From Linanthus parryae (Eukaryota > Streptophyta > Magnoliopsida > Ericales > Polemoniaceae), in contig JALGPY010000015.1 in the NCBI GenBank assembly GCA_023055425.1, forward strand, positions 806,001 through 870,000: 64,000 bases of DNA, given 5' to 3'. The notes under the pieces are model-generated. The model saw only the letters and a list, made by a program, of their open reading frames with translations, ran no database searches and was not told the origin of the DNA. Both the position numbers and the translations under genes were made by a program. Position 1 is the stretch's first letter, and each line of letters starts with the position of its first letter. Shown in pieces: positions 44,282 to 55,019 of this stretch.

Positions 44282-47078
44282 CCTTGAGAAGCTGCTCCTC
44301 CTGTTCCCTGTCCAAACATGCAGACACAATCACAGGTAAAGACTCATTAGATCCCAAGTACAGATATTTCAAATGAACAGGTAAAGGTTTTAATTCTAAA
44401 ACAGGAGCAGTAATAAAAGAAGGAGTAAGAATCTTCCTGCTTCCCTCATTAAAGAGGGGTAGGGGATGACGCCAATGAACATCTAATGCTTGCTCTTTCT
44501 CGCTGGAATCAAGTAGAACAAGCTCCTCATATAGCTGCTCCAATAAAATATCATCCTCTTCGTCCGGCGTGTATGCCTCCATCTCGAAGCACTGCTCACT
44601 TACCGCATATGCGGGAAACTTCATAGCATCAAATACATTGAAGGCCACCTTTTCATCATTGATCTGCATAGTCAGCTCTCCATTGGCCACATCAATGATA
44701 GTCCTCCCAGTAGCTAGGAATGGGCGGCCCAAAATAAGAGGAACATCATCGTCAGCCTCCATGTCTAAGATCAAAAAATCCGCTGGGAAGATGAGTCCTT
44801 CAACTCTCACTAATACATCCTCTAAAACACCCCTGGGGCGTTTTATAGTGCGATCAGCCATCTGCAAGCACATCCTAGTAGGCTTTGGATCTCCCACACC
44901 AAGTTGCTCAAAAACCGATGTGGGCATCAAATTAATACTTGCACCAAGATCACACAATGCCCTCCCATGAAACGCATCTCCCAATGTAACAGGAATGATG
45001 AAACCGCCCGGATATTTCATCTTCTTTGGTAGCGCCTTTTGCACGACCGCGCTACACTCCTCATTTAGAGTCACGGTTTCAAAGTCATCCATGCGCCTCC
45101 TATTAGAAAGGAGGTCCTTGAGAAATTTGGCATATTTAGGCATTTGTGAAATGGCTTCCGCAAAAGGTATATTAATGTGCAGTTTCTTGAAGATATCCAC
45201 AAACTTCTTGAAATGCTTGGCATCCTCTTGACTCTTCAATCTCTGCGGGTATGGCACTCGCACACTGTATTCCTCCCTTGGCTTCTGTTTCTCATCCGAC
45301 TTCCTCACCGTGTCCTTTGATTGGGGAATCACGGTAGGCACGGGAATCTCTTCATCCAAGGCTTTTTCAGTGGCCTTAGTCGCCTCAGCTCGCGCATGGG
45401 TAGGATATGGGGGATCCTGGGTAGTGGTCCCACTACGAGTAGTAATAGCCTTCAATTGCTCAGTTGGAGTAATAGTGTTGGACGGAAGTATACCTGGTGG
45501 AAGTCGAGGATTCTGATTAGCTATTTGGCCAATTTGTGTTTCATGATTCTTTAACGAGGCTTCCATTGCGACAATTTTACTCTCAATCTTGTCGTTGCAA
45601 GCTAACAGTTTCCTCAACATCGCATTTGTATCCTGTTCTTCTGAGGATGGGGCTGGAGCCTGTTGTTGTGGAGCCTGTCTCTGAGCTTGGTACGGAACAT
45701 TTGGCCTATGACCTGGCGCATATAAGCCACTATTCGGATTGGCATAGCTGAAGTTGGGGTGATTGCGATTGTTGGGATGATAGATGTTTGGCCATTGCTG
45801 CTGTCTTTGTTGACCCATGTAATTCACGCCTTCAATGCCATCCCCATATCCCTGATTTGCATCTGCTACCATCTCTCCCACTGACTTCACCTGTGCCGAT
45901 GGATTCAAATGACTGAAAGCCGACGTCATCACTGCCATTTGATGTTCAAATTTCTGTTCCACCATAGACTCTATCTGACTAACCAATGCCCCATCTGATT
46001 TCGCGCTTCTACGAGTTTCAGACCTCGTGGATTCACGTTTTGCTACATTATCTAGCAAATCACGACATCTCTGTAGTCCCATCCCCATAAAATTGCCTTG
46101 AGCCATCATGTCTAGTTCACTAGCAGTCTCCCTGTCCAAAGCATTGTAAAAGTAGTGAAGAAGTTTATACCATGGCTCTCCGTGAGTAGGGCATCTGCGA
46201 AGGAGCTGGTTGAACTTTCTCCACTTGTCACCCAGAGAATCATCTTCCTGCTGTTTAAATTTGGTTATGTCAGCCATCCGTTGAGCAACCTTGGATGGTG
46301 GAAGATACTTCCTGAGAAACTCTCTGCTACAATCTGCCCATGTAACTATGCTGCCTGCTGGAAGTTCCATAAGCCATGTCTTTGCCTTTCCCGATAAAGA
46401 GAAGGGGAAAAGCATGAGCTTTATCGTCTCGATTGGAACTCTCTGGTCATACATGGTAGAAGTAATTTGCTCGAAATTGAGCAAGTGCTGATGAGGGTCA
46501 TCACTCGGGGCTCCAGTGAATAAGCACTCATCCCTAACCATATTGATCAACGGTTGGCGAATCTCGAAATGCGCGGCATTAATCTGCGGCCTGACAATGG
46601 TAGGCTGATATCCCTCCGGTGTAGTCCTGAAGTAGTCCACCAAAGGACGTTCATCCTCCTCAGCATTGTTGACTTGCTCCACCACATTCCGGCCGTTATT
46701 GTTCCGATTATTACCCCCATTGTTCCCATTGCCACCGTTGTTTCCACCATTAACTCCTCCATTGTTTCTATCAACTATTTCTGCACCAGGGAGTTGTTGT
46801 GGATTCGGGGGATTCATGCGATCAATCATGGCCTGCATCTCAGCCATTTGATCCCTAAGCTGCTCAGTTTCCCTTGATCGATTTGCTGCATCTTCCACAG
46901 CAGCAGCTCTAGCTGCTTCCGCATCTTCAAGGCCTTTGCGGAACCTCTCAAACTCAGCTCTAGTTTGCTCGTCCATCTGAACTGAATTTGCTTTCCTCTT
47001 GTCTCTATTCTGTGCTCGCAATAAGGATTCCGGGTCTTCAAGTGTTGGATGCAAAGGCTCGTCTCTAGAACGTGACAT
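44277..47078 (-). CDS. gag-pol: Copy B gag and protease
   Basis: The open frame of 933 codons starts MSRSRDEPLHP. The Gag core is at about residues 190-340, near-identical to copy A. An Asn/Gly-rich stretch lies at about 105-130 and a Gln/Pro-rich region after 410. Protease is near residue 710 ([24 protein letters not shown]). The frame is open into the first bases of the solo LTR, which ends it. Before the insertion it continued into RT in the same frame, as in copy A. Confidence 0.9.
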   Translation of the reverse strand: MSRSRDEPLHPTLEDPESLLRAQNRDKRKANSVQMDEQTRAEFERFRKGLEDAEAARAAAVEDAANRSRETEQLRDQMAEMQAMIDRMNPPNPQQLPGAEIVDRNNGGVNGGNNGGNGNNGGNNRNNNGRNVVEQVNNAEEDERPLVDYFRTTPEGYQPTIVRPQINAAHFEIRQPLINMVRDECLFTGAPSDDPHQHLLNFEQITSTMYDQRVPIETIKLMLFPFSLSGKAKTWLMELPAGSIVTWADCSREFLRKYLPPSKVAQRMADITKFKQQEDDSLGDKWRKFNQLLRRCPTHGEPWYKLLHYFYNALDRETASELDMMAQGNFMGMGLQRCRDLLDNVAKRESTRSETRRSAKSDGALVSQIESMVEQKFEHQMAVMTSAFSHLNPSAQVKSVGEMVADANQGYGDGIEGVNYMGQQRQQQWPNIYHPNNRNHPNFSYANPNSGLYAPGHRPNVPYQAQRQAPQQQAPAPSSEEQDTNAMLRKLLACNDKIESKIVAMEASLKNHETQIGQIANQNPRLPPGILPSNTITPTEQLKAITTRSGTTTQDPPYPTHARAEATKATEKALDEEIPVPTVIPQSKDTVRKSDEKQKPREEYSVRVPYPQRLKSQEDAKHFKKFVDIFKKLHINIPFAEAISQMPKYAKFLKDLLSNRRRMDDFETVTLNEECSAVVQKALPKKMKYPGGFIIPVTLGDAFHGRALCDLGASINLMPTSVFEQLGVGDPKPTRMCLQMADRTIKRPRGVLEDVLVRVEGLIFPADFLILDMEADDDVPLILGRPFLATGRTIIDVANGELTMQINDEKVAFNVFDAMKFPAYAVSEQCFEMEAYTPDEEDDILLEQLYEELVLLDSSEKEQALDVHWRHPLPLFNEGSRKILTPSFITAPVLELKPLPVHLKYLYLGSNESLPVIVSACLDREQEEQLLKV
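44282..44286. repeat. Target site duplication of solo LTR, right
   Basis: CCTTG is the partner of 42,841-42,845. Confidence 0.95.
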
Positions 47079-47191
47079 GCACCATATGAATCAGACCTGA
47101 AACACGGATCACACACACAAAACAGGTGAGTAACAAATATAAACTGAAAAGTAAATCCCTAAAGAGAAAAATAATAGCTAATTTATCAGAA

Positions 47192-47210
47192 GTCCCCGGC
47201 AACGGCGCCA
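47192..47210 (-). promoter_or_regulatory. Athila primer-binding site, copy B
   Basis: The minus strand reads TGGCGCCGTTGCCGGGGAC, six bases inside the 5' LTR. It is identical to copies A and C. Confidence 0.9.
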
Positions 47211-47216
47211 AAAACT

Positions 47217-48676
47217 TGACACGCTCCAACTGCAAGTGCACAGTTGTCGGTGTAGTAATAATCGGAAAAGTCCGGTTTGTCAAACCCAAGGGACTTCGTG
47301 TAAATTAACTACTAAATTTGTTCTTTATGTGGGCAAAGCGCAGTTGTTTTGTTCTATTTCTACTAATAATTAAAAATAACAATTGTCCCAAATAATTCAA
47401 AGAATTATTTCAGGATTAATAAGCACGGGTTGATTTTGATGTTTATCAAGATTGATCAAGTTCAGGATATCTCTACGGATCACTAGGTATTTCACACTAC
47501 GTTGGATTTATGTTCTACTAACACGATGAGTTCTTGTTCTAGTTAAACGAGCAATTTTATATTGAAGATGTCTCAACCAATAACTATGCCTAAAATATCG
47601 TAACTGATTCCTCTAGCTTACTCAAGTTCAAACACGCATTACGATAATAATTCTACTCTTGTTCTTAGCTAACTAGCAAGATTCCTCAACCCTAGATACG
47701 GCTAGTGTGTATTTCAATTTTCCGGGCAACAAACGTAGATTCCTCTATCGTTCATAACCTAGCACAATCCTATTAATACGTCTACCAATATAAAAGATAA
47801 ATCAAATGCGTAAAATACACATAACTAGAGAAGAAATCATCAATTAAGCTCAAAAGCATGCAAGCAAATCCATAAATCACAAGTGTAGTGATCAAACCCT
47901 AGTCTCCTACGAGATATCCCAAAATAAGGGTTTAGCTACTCATAATCATGTTCAAAATACAAAGTTTCATGATCCAATATGAAAAACTAGAGAAGGAACG
48001 AAGATTAGAAGCCAAACGGATGATCCAAGCTCTTCAACCTAGCTCCAAGCTCTCCAAGCACGTCTCCCAATGTGTCTTCTGATGCCAAACACGTTCCCCA
48101 ATGTTTCCTAAGTTTTTCGTGGCTCAAAACTCTCAAAACTATGCCAAAATAGCGAAAATAGCCCAAAAATCCGATCCTGGCCGCAGAGGTAATCGTACGA
48201 TTACTTTGAGGTAAACGTACGATTACTTGCATTGAAGGTAATCGTACGATTACCCAATAGTAAACGCACGATTACTTCTGAGTGAAGGTAATCGTACGAT
48301 TACCTTGAGGTAATCGTACGATTACTTCTGGTCTTCCACCAATCAAACTTCATCTTCTTGCTCTTTTTCCTTTCGTCTTCACTTCCCGAGCATCCCTTTG
48401 AGCCTCCAACTTTTTCGAAGTTCACTTTTGCTCCAATGTCACGTCCCGAGCTCCCGGTTCCTGAAAACCACAACACGAGAAACATACCGGAAGATCAAAC
48501 GTGATAAAATATAGTCAAAATTAATGCAAAAAGTGCCCGGACTCATCATTAACGTGCAAAGACTCAACATGCTCAAATTTAGCAAGAAATGATCCAAAAT
48601 CCATCAAAACGCATCGGAATACACGCAAAACGGTAAGGAAACATATAAGAATATAACTCCAAATATGGAGTTATCA
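47217..48676 (-). repeat. Copy B 5' LTR
   Basis: It is 1,460 bp, the partner of 32,501-33,959. It includes B-type palindromes at 48,189-48,325 (the last one here perfect, changed in one half in the 3' LTR) and the terminal hairpin at 48,653-48,674. TAGTT follows. Confidence 0.95.
48189..48325 (-). repeat. Palindrome array, B type, in copy B 5' LTR
   Basis: Six sites in the same arrangement as 33,472-33,608, in pairs starting 22 bp apart. Confidence 0.9.
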
Positions 48677-48986
48677 TAGTTCAATACTTGCATTGTTAAT
48701 ATTGCATTTGCATATAGGTGCATTGTGTATAATCGAGTCGTGTCGACTAGTAAAGAGGATGGTTTGTGAATTGTTCTACTCGGACTAGTATGCAAGTGGT
48801 AATGGTTTTGTATGCAATGTGAGGTGAAAGTATGCAATTGGCGTAGGGAAGTTATGCAATGAGTAATGTGGTTGGTATGCAAAGTTGGATGGATTGCGGG
48901 AAAGCGAGAGAAGTGTTTACTTGAGAGAATATGGAATTGACTGGGGAGATTTGCTCGGGACGAGCAAAAGGTAGGGTGGGGGTAGT
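48677..48986 (+). other. Athila A 3' region, second part
   Basis: It starts with the second TAGTT and matches 20,070-20,379 of copy X. It ends in the polypurine tract agggtgggggtagt directly before LTR2. Confidence 0.9.
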
Positions 48987-50482
48987 TGATAACTCCGTTT
49001 TCGGAGTTATTTTATGCCTTTTATTTCTACGTTTTGCGTGCTCAACATGGAGAATTCGTCGTCTTTTGAGTAAGTTGAGCTTAAATGTGATAATGTGAGT
49101 TCATATGCTTTACTTGTTAAATCCGGGCGTTTATTTAGTTATTTGAGCTTTTATTGTGATATGATCGCGGGTTGTGTTTTCGTGTTGTGATTCGCAGGAA
49201 AACAGGGCTTGGAGGATCATGCGGGAGATGGAAACGAACTTCGGAAGCAAGGAACTCAAAGGAAAGTCAAAGGAAGAAGGAAGAAAGGAGAAAGTCAAAG
49301 GAATGAAAGAAAAGTCAAAGAAAATAAAGCTGGAAAAGAGGGTCTTCGTACGAAGACATTTGTCTTCGTACGAAGACAATGTACTTAGCCAAAATTTGGA
49401 GTCTGCAGAATGTCTTCCTAAACAAGCTCTCAGTATCTACATAAGAAGACCTTCGTACGAAGACAATTTGTCTTCGTACGAAGACTCTTCGTGCGAAGAC
49501 AAATGTCTTCGTACGAAGACTTCGCTGAATTTCAGAATTTTTGCCGGGGCTTTTTCGTAGTTTATCCAAACTTTGTAATAAGATTATGGAAACGTATTTA
49601 AGCATTCTAGGTCGACTTTTTCAGTAGTTTTGGACGTTAGGAACATCTTTTGGAGATCAATAAGCTATTGGGAGAGCTTAGGAGCTTTGGATTATCCGTT
49701 TGGATTCTCAACTCTTCTCTTTTCTTGATTTTTATGTTTAAACTCATGAGACTTGTCGTTTTGAGTTATTTGCTGGGAATTCTCATTTGGTGTAGCTAGG
49801 GTTTGATCTAAATATCATGTTTTGATGATTGTGATTCATGTTTTAGCTTAATCTCACGTGTTTCTTCATTATTATGGATTACTTACGTTGGTAATCATAT
49901 TATCTTTGCGAGTAGCTAACGTAGAGATAAACTTAATTAGTTTTCAAGCCGTAACTCCGTGAGAATTAGTCGGTAAATTAAATAATTCACCTAGTCGAAT
50001 CAATGTTTGGTAACTCGACTTTGTTAACTAGGATCGTTAAAGTAGAATTTTGGTTTTAATGCATGCTTTAAGCTAGAATAGACTTGGTAACTCGGTTTGT
50101 TTTGGTTTAAAGTATAGTAAACTTACTTGGTAACTCGGTAAGTTTAATATCGCTTGATTGATAGTGAAAGATACGTGGTTGTTTTACAAGTCAAAACATA
50201 AGTTTAGATCAACCTAGTGAACCTAGAGAATTCCCGGTATTTTTCCCTTATATTACAAAAACCCTAAAATTCATTCTTTATTAATCGTGAACTATTTCAC
50301 TTGGTTAATTGAGAATATTGCACTTTTACTTTCATAGAATTAGATCAAAACACAACTTGCGACGTACCCACATAAGGTTTAGAATAATAATTAATTTAAA
50401 CAAAGTCCCTTGGGTTCGACAACCCGGATTTCCGGTTTATTACTACACACGACAGCTGTACACTTGCAGTTGGAGCGTGTCA
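48987..50482 (+). repeat. Athila LTR2, 1.50 kb
   Basis: It begins TGATAACTCC, ends GAGCGTGTCA and carries the A-type palindrome array at 49,342-49,520. It is 3' LTR of copy A and at the same time 5' LTR of copy C, since a primer-binding site and gag follow directly. Confidence 0.9.
49342..49520 (+). repeat. Palindrome array, A type, in LTR2
   Basis: The same two-plus-four layout of GTCTTCGTACGAAGAC as in LTR1, including the same GTGC variant in the fifth copy. Confidence 0.9.
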
Positions 50483-50488
50483 AGTTTT

Positions 50489-50506
50489 TGGCGCCGTTGC
50501 CGGGGA
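50489..50506 (+). promoter_or_regulatory. Athila primer-binding site, copy C
   Basis: TGGCGCCGTTGCCGGGGA lies six bases after LTR2. Confidence 0.9.
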
Positions 50507-50619
50507 CTTCGGCTAAATTAGTTATAATTCCTAGCCTTAGGGATTTTAATTTATTGTTCATATCCGTTACTCACCTACGTTTTGCGTGGTTTGTGATTTC
50601 AGGTTGATTTCCATGGTGC

Positions 50620-51572
50620 ATGACCCGTTCGAGAGACGAGCCTTTGTATCCAACGTTTGAAGACCCGGAATCTTTATTAAAAGCACAGCGTAGAGAAAAG
50701 AGGAATTCAAGCTCAGTCACTATGGATGATGAAACAAGAGCTGAGTTTGAGAGAATCTGCACAAATGTGCAAGATGCGGAAACAACTAGAGCAGCTGCTG
50801 TAGAGGAGGCTGCAAACAGAGCCGTGGAATCTGAGCAACTTAGGCCTCAAATGGCTGAGATGCAGGCGATGATTGATCGCATGAACCCTCCGAATCCACA
50901 ACAACTTCCTGGTGCGGAAGTAGTTGGCAGAAATAACGGTGGCAATGGGAACAATGGAGGCAATAATCGGAACAACAACGGACGGAATGTGGTAGAGCAA
51001 GTTAATAATGCTGAGGAGGATGAGCGTCCTTTGGTGGACTACTTCTGGACTGCACCGGAGGGATACCAGCCCACCATCGTCAGACCTCAGATTAATGCAG
51101 CCCATTTCGAGATTCGCCAACCGTTGATCAACATGGTTAGGGATGAGTGCTTGTTCACTGGAGCTCCAAGTGATGATCCACATCAACACTTGCTAAATTT
51201 CGAGCAGATCACTTCTACCATGTATGATCAGAGAGTTCCACTCGAGACGATAAAGCTCATGCTTTTACCCTTCTCCTTATCGGGAAAGGCAAAGACATGG
51301 CTTATGGAACTTCCAGCAGGCAGCATAGTTACATGGGCAGATTGTAGTAGAGAGTTTCTCAGGAAGTATCTTCCACCATCCAAGGTTGCTCAACGGATGG
51401 CTGACATAACCAAATTTACACAGCAGGAAGATGATTCTTTGGGAGACACGTGGAGAAAGTTCAACCAGCTCTTGCGCAGATGCCCTACTCACGGAGAGCC
51501 ATGGTATAAACTCCTCCATTACTTCTATAATGCTTTGGACAGAGAGACTGCTAGTGAGCTGGACATGATGGC
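50620..51572 (+). pseudogene. gag: Athila copy C gag, truncated
   Basis: The first ~318 codons of gag are very close to copy A ([11 protein letters not shown] start, same Gag core). After DMMA (51,572) the sequence jumps into a Sirevirus-like LTR. The frame happens to run on to 51,714, making a chimeric ORF of 364 codons whose last ~46 residues are not Athila. Everything from late gag onward of copy C is missing. Confidence 0.9.
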
Positions 51573-51845
51573 CTTGAAAAAGGCTTACTTGCAGCACACA
51601 AAATTGTCTGTTTTTCAAGGGTTTGAACTTGTTTTCAAGGCCTTGAAAAAGGCTTACTTGTTATATGCTAACTGCATTTCTTCCAAGGGCTTGAACTTGT
51701 TTTCAAGGCCTTGAACTTCACTAGTTTTCACAAGTTTTCATCTTCCTAGTAAGTTTTGCAAAAAGTTGGCATACTCTATTCAACCCCCCCCCCCCCCCTT
51801 CTAGAGTATCTTAGCTGCATTAACACCTGCACACTCACACTTTCA
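51573..51845 (+). repeat. Sirevirus-like LTR, 3' part
   Basis: It ends with a long C tract (51,784-51,798), ttctagagtatc and ...ctttca, just before a Met-type primer-binding site. A tandem repeat of about 69 bp (ggccttgaaaaaggcttact at 51,570 and 51,639, partial at 51,707) fills its left part. The left edge is the breakpoint with Athila copy C, so the LTR start is missing. Confidence 0.7.
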
Positions 51846-51847
51846 AT

Positions 51848-51859
51848 TGGTATCAAAGC
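51848..51859 (+). promoter_or_regulatory. Copia primer-binding site
   Basis: TGGTATCAAAGC is one base away from the usual tRNA-iMet site TGGTATCAGAGC. It lies two bases after the LTR end. Confidence 0.8.
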
Positions 51860-51894
51860 TTTCATCACTGTATAGATTTAACCATCTGGTGATC

Positions 51895-52013
51895 ATGAGT
51901 ACTGCAGGTGATGGTGGTTTCTCACAGGGAAGAGCTGCTAACAGACCTCCTCTGTTCTGTGGAGAAAATTTTGCTCACTGGAAAGTCTTCATGAAAATGT
52001 TCAACATTGATCA
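51895..52013 (+). pseudogene. gag: Copia gag, N-terminal piece
   Basis: MSTAGDGGFSQG is followed by RPPLFCGENFAHWKVFMKMF, which matches the N-terminal block of copia Gag (PPxFxGxNFxxWKxxM). It is cut after 40 codons by the Tekay LTR. The five bases GATCA before the cut (52,009-52,013) may be that insertion's target duplication; the partner lies beyond the window. Confidence 0.75.
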
Positions 52014-55000
52014 TGCAACACCCCGTGATCCCCAAGCCTTCCGTTCCGGACCGGAAAGCCCAGGAGAGTGATGCTAAAAGAGTCGGTGGAGATCATAAGC
52101 TTAAACATCCATATATGACAATACTATTAAACATTACAAACGTCTTTAAGTCTTACACGGGTAATTACAAACTACTACGTTAACACAAGACTAGTGGCTT
52201 ATCGTGTCATTACTCTACGTGAGTCTCGTACCCAGCTTCCCCATAGCCTCCAGTCTCTATACCTGCGGTGGGAAGGAAACAGGAACCGCAGTTTCGAAAA
52301 TCAGCATTGAAATACTGAATGAGCAACACCCAAACTTGTAAATAGATGAGGAAGCGTATAATATTTCTGAAACATTCATAAGAGGATAAGAGATCATAGC
52401 TAAAAAGGTGATATTAAGAAATCCACTGTGTTTACTTGCATCACATACAACATTCTCTTTCTTTGCTTTGCGTTTCAGACTTCCTTTGATTGTCAAACTG
52501 GGAACGTTGTTTCCAAACTATCTATTCATTTTTCATAAGTAAATATCATTTCCTTAAGTACATTATTATAAACTTGTTGTTACAGGGAAAAGCTATCCTT
52601 TCACTAGCAGCCATGACCTTAAGTGCCGGCACCCCCCTAAGACTTCTTGCGGCCAGAGAGGTTAGTACATGGAACGACCCGGCAGGTTGCGACCGGGTTA
52701 AACTAATTCGGGTCGTGTAACGGCAGTCAACACGACCAATCTATCAATATTGTAATAATCCCCGTATTGTTCTTTCCTCTTTACTTGTTATGCGTTATGT
52801 TTGATTTATGGTTCTCGTGTGACATTGCAAAGCGACTATTTTGAAACGTAATCAAATTTCAAATAAAACAGGCATTTCATAAAGCAGATTTTGAGACAAA
52901 TAATAAAAGTCATATTTGGACACGAAAGAAACTAGGCACGCAACGTTTGACATGTATACTCACCTTGATCCGTTTGCTACTATCACACAAGAGTTCCTAT
53001 GAAGTCCGCGTCAAGAAATTCGTCACCTACAAATTATATCTCCTAAATTAACACAAGTCCAACTATTCGAATATACACTATAAGTTCTAGCGAGAGTACT
53101 ACTTGATTTTCAAACCACCCGTTTCTCCCATGGTCAACGCTATTCCTAGCTATTCATGACGACACTCAAGCTTTATAAAGGATTATAAAATATCAAGTGG
53201 GAAAGTTATTTATAAATTCTTGTAACTTGTTTATTTTGAAACGACCATCCGATTTATTTAGTATGTCCAAAAGTGATTATTTGTTTATAAAAATCTTTTT
53301 AGTATGAAGAACTTGTAAAATTTGGTGAAGAAAGAGTGATCAAATGTTAACTATATTTTCTAAAATTAAATAAGAGCAATAATTCTAAAGTATGAACAAT
53401 TTCGATAGGTAAAATATTGATTTCATTGAGAAAACGACTTCTAAATATTTTACAAGATGAAACGACGTTTATAGCGTAGCTAGTACCATTCTACAAATGC
53501 TTGAGCAAAACCGAAATGAGAGTTGCGTGATTAACACAATATTTATTTAGTTCACAATAAAACATAACCAGTATAATTTTTAAATCAACTTTTCCGATAA
53601 CATTTCAACACCCAAATTACTTTTTCGTGACGAGTACTAAAACTAATATTTTTAGAAAATATTTTTGATTCAAAAATCACATTTTTATCTTTAGCGAAAA
53701 GTATACTGTTTAGATAAACGACATGCAAAACCTGCTTAGTTACGCCTAAAGACAGCTGGGACCCCAGCCACTCACAAACAGAATTGATAAAAGATGTCAA
53801 CTACCCACACGATTCCCTTATCTACAATCAGCTCCCCCATCATGCACTATAACAAGTTTATGTAAAAGACACTTTAACCCCCCTAGACATGCATTCACAA
53901 ATTGATCGATCTAGACATGAATCGAGGCAGCAAGACATGATTTTGATTGTTTAAATCAACTCAGGACGAGATTTGGAGCATACCCGACTCAATAATTTCG
54001 AGAAATGGCTAAGATTTGGGTTGGGTTGCGATTCCCGTCGGGTTCGCGAAGAAGATGGCCGATGGTGGTCTCCTGGTGGTTCTGGTGTGCGATTGAGGGC
54101 TCCGAGCTCTTGGTCGGACCTCCTGGAGGCGGATGGGAGAGTTAGGACGCTTGGGTGGCTCTGGGCGAAGCTCGCCGAGAAGCTTGCCGGAAAAAATGGT
54201 GTAACAACGCCGGTGAGGACTCCGGCCGCTGCTCCTGCTTGACGTCGCTGCTGCTGCCGGCCTCCTCCGCTTCTGGGTGCGAAGAAGAGAGAGAGAGGGA
54301 GACCCAAATTGAAACAGAGAAAGGGGAAGAAGAAGGGCAAAGCCCAGTCGGGTCCTTCGGTGGTGATTCCCGGCGGCGTTCGGTGGCTGCTCTGGTTGGC
54401 GAAAGCAGCTGCTGCTGCTGATGCTCTGTTTTCGGCGGTGAAGCGAAGCGGAAGAGAGGAGTTGAGGGCTGGGTGATGAAACTAGCAGGTGGTTTTGGTG
54501 GTTTTGTCGAGAGAGAAATGGGGGTGAGGATGGGTGAACTGTGAGGGTGAAGATGGTGGGTGTGTTTGTGTTTAGTTGAGGAGAGGATGAGTTTATACAA
54601 AGAATTCTAATTGGCAAACATGTGCAAGCATGTGCACACATCAAAATTGAAGTGATTGATAAGATGATGGAGGTGAAAATGACCATGATGGTGAAGAAAA
54701 ATCTGGAGAACAAAGCTTCCTCAAGAAGATGGGTGAAAAGTTAAAGTGTTTTGGGTGCACAAGAATATAATAAGATTGGGTGCAACGGGTGTAAGACAAA
54801 TCGCGGTGGTTGAACCCACGGATGATAATAAAGTAAATAAATGCTAACTTATACATTTTCACACAATCTTCTAACATTTTTACCTATACTCTGGATCACA
54901 CTTTTCAATTATAAACACGATAATTCTCACGACACTAATTTTCAATATCAAACTCATATTTCACCAAATTCACTTCTCAATCTACTAATTTACCCCTAGC

Positions 55001-55019
55001 GAATTTACGGGGTATTACA
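52014..55019 (-). repeat. Tekay 3' LTR, 3.0 kb
   Basis: Minus-strand ends are TGTAATACCCCGT and ACGGGGTGTTGCA, which are imperfect inverted repeats. A TATA box is at 54,597-54,592, followed in transcript sense by a CT/CA-rich leader (ACTAAACACAAACACACC). Several LTR frames (for example 54,713-54,009, minus) are Ser/Pro-rich and start upstream of the TATA box, so they are not supported as genes. Confidence 0.9.
54592..54597 (-). promoter_or_regulatory. TATA box of the Tekay LTR
   Basis: TATAAA on the minus strand (ttgtataaactc), with a clean CT/CA-rich leader starting about 30 bases on. It is conserved at 63,053-63,048 in the second LTR. Confidence 0.6.

Larger units (their letters stand above)
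32501..48676 (-). mobile_element. Athila copy B, complete, nested in copy A
   Basis: This is a 16.2-kb element on the minus strand with two 1.46-kb LTRs (about a dozen differences by eye, under 1%) and TAGTT duplications. It has an Athila primer-binding site, gag-pol, a palindrome array, ORF3, a long 3' region and a polypurine tract. Gag-pol is very close to copy A, but LTR and ORF3 differ strongly, which makes it a second subfamily. A solo copia LTR sits in pol. Without that LTR the length is about 14.7 kb. Confidence 0.95.
20380..50482 (+). mobile_element. Athila copy A, complete between LTR1 and LTR2, with nested insert
   Basis: Order: LTR1 (20,380-21,876), primer-binding site, gag-pol, palindrome cassette, ORF3, 3' region, [copy B, 32,501-48,676], rest of the 3' region, polypurine tract, LTR2 (48,987-50,482). 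Removing B with one TAGTT leaves about 13.9 kb, a usual size for Athila. LTR1 and LTR2 differ at roughly 20 places by eye (about 1.3%). Because X and C use the same LTRs, the LTR pair may not date one insertion. Confidence 0.85.

Noticed and set aside
51784..51798. C-tract as a telomere or i-motif structure
   Set aside because: It is a single homopolymer typical of Sirevirus-like LTR ends, seen again at 17,549; no repeated C/G-run pattern.
54009..54713. 234-codon minus-strand frame in the Tekay LTR, also at 62,468-63,073
   Set aside because: It starts before the LTR TATA box, is low-complexity Ser/Pro-rich, and differs in length between the two LTRs. More likely leader sequence.
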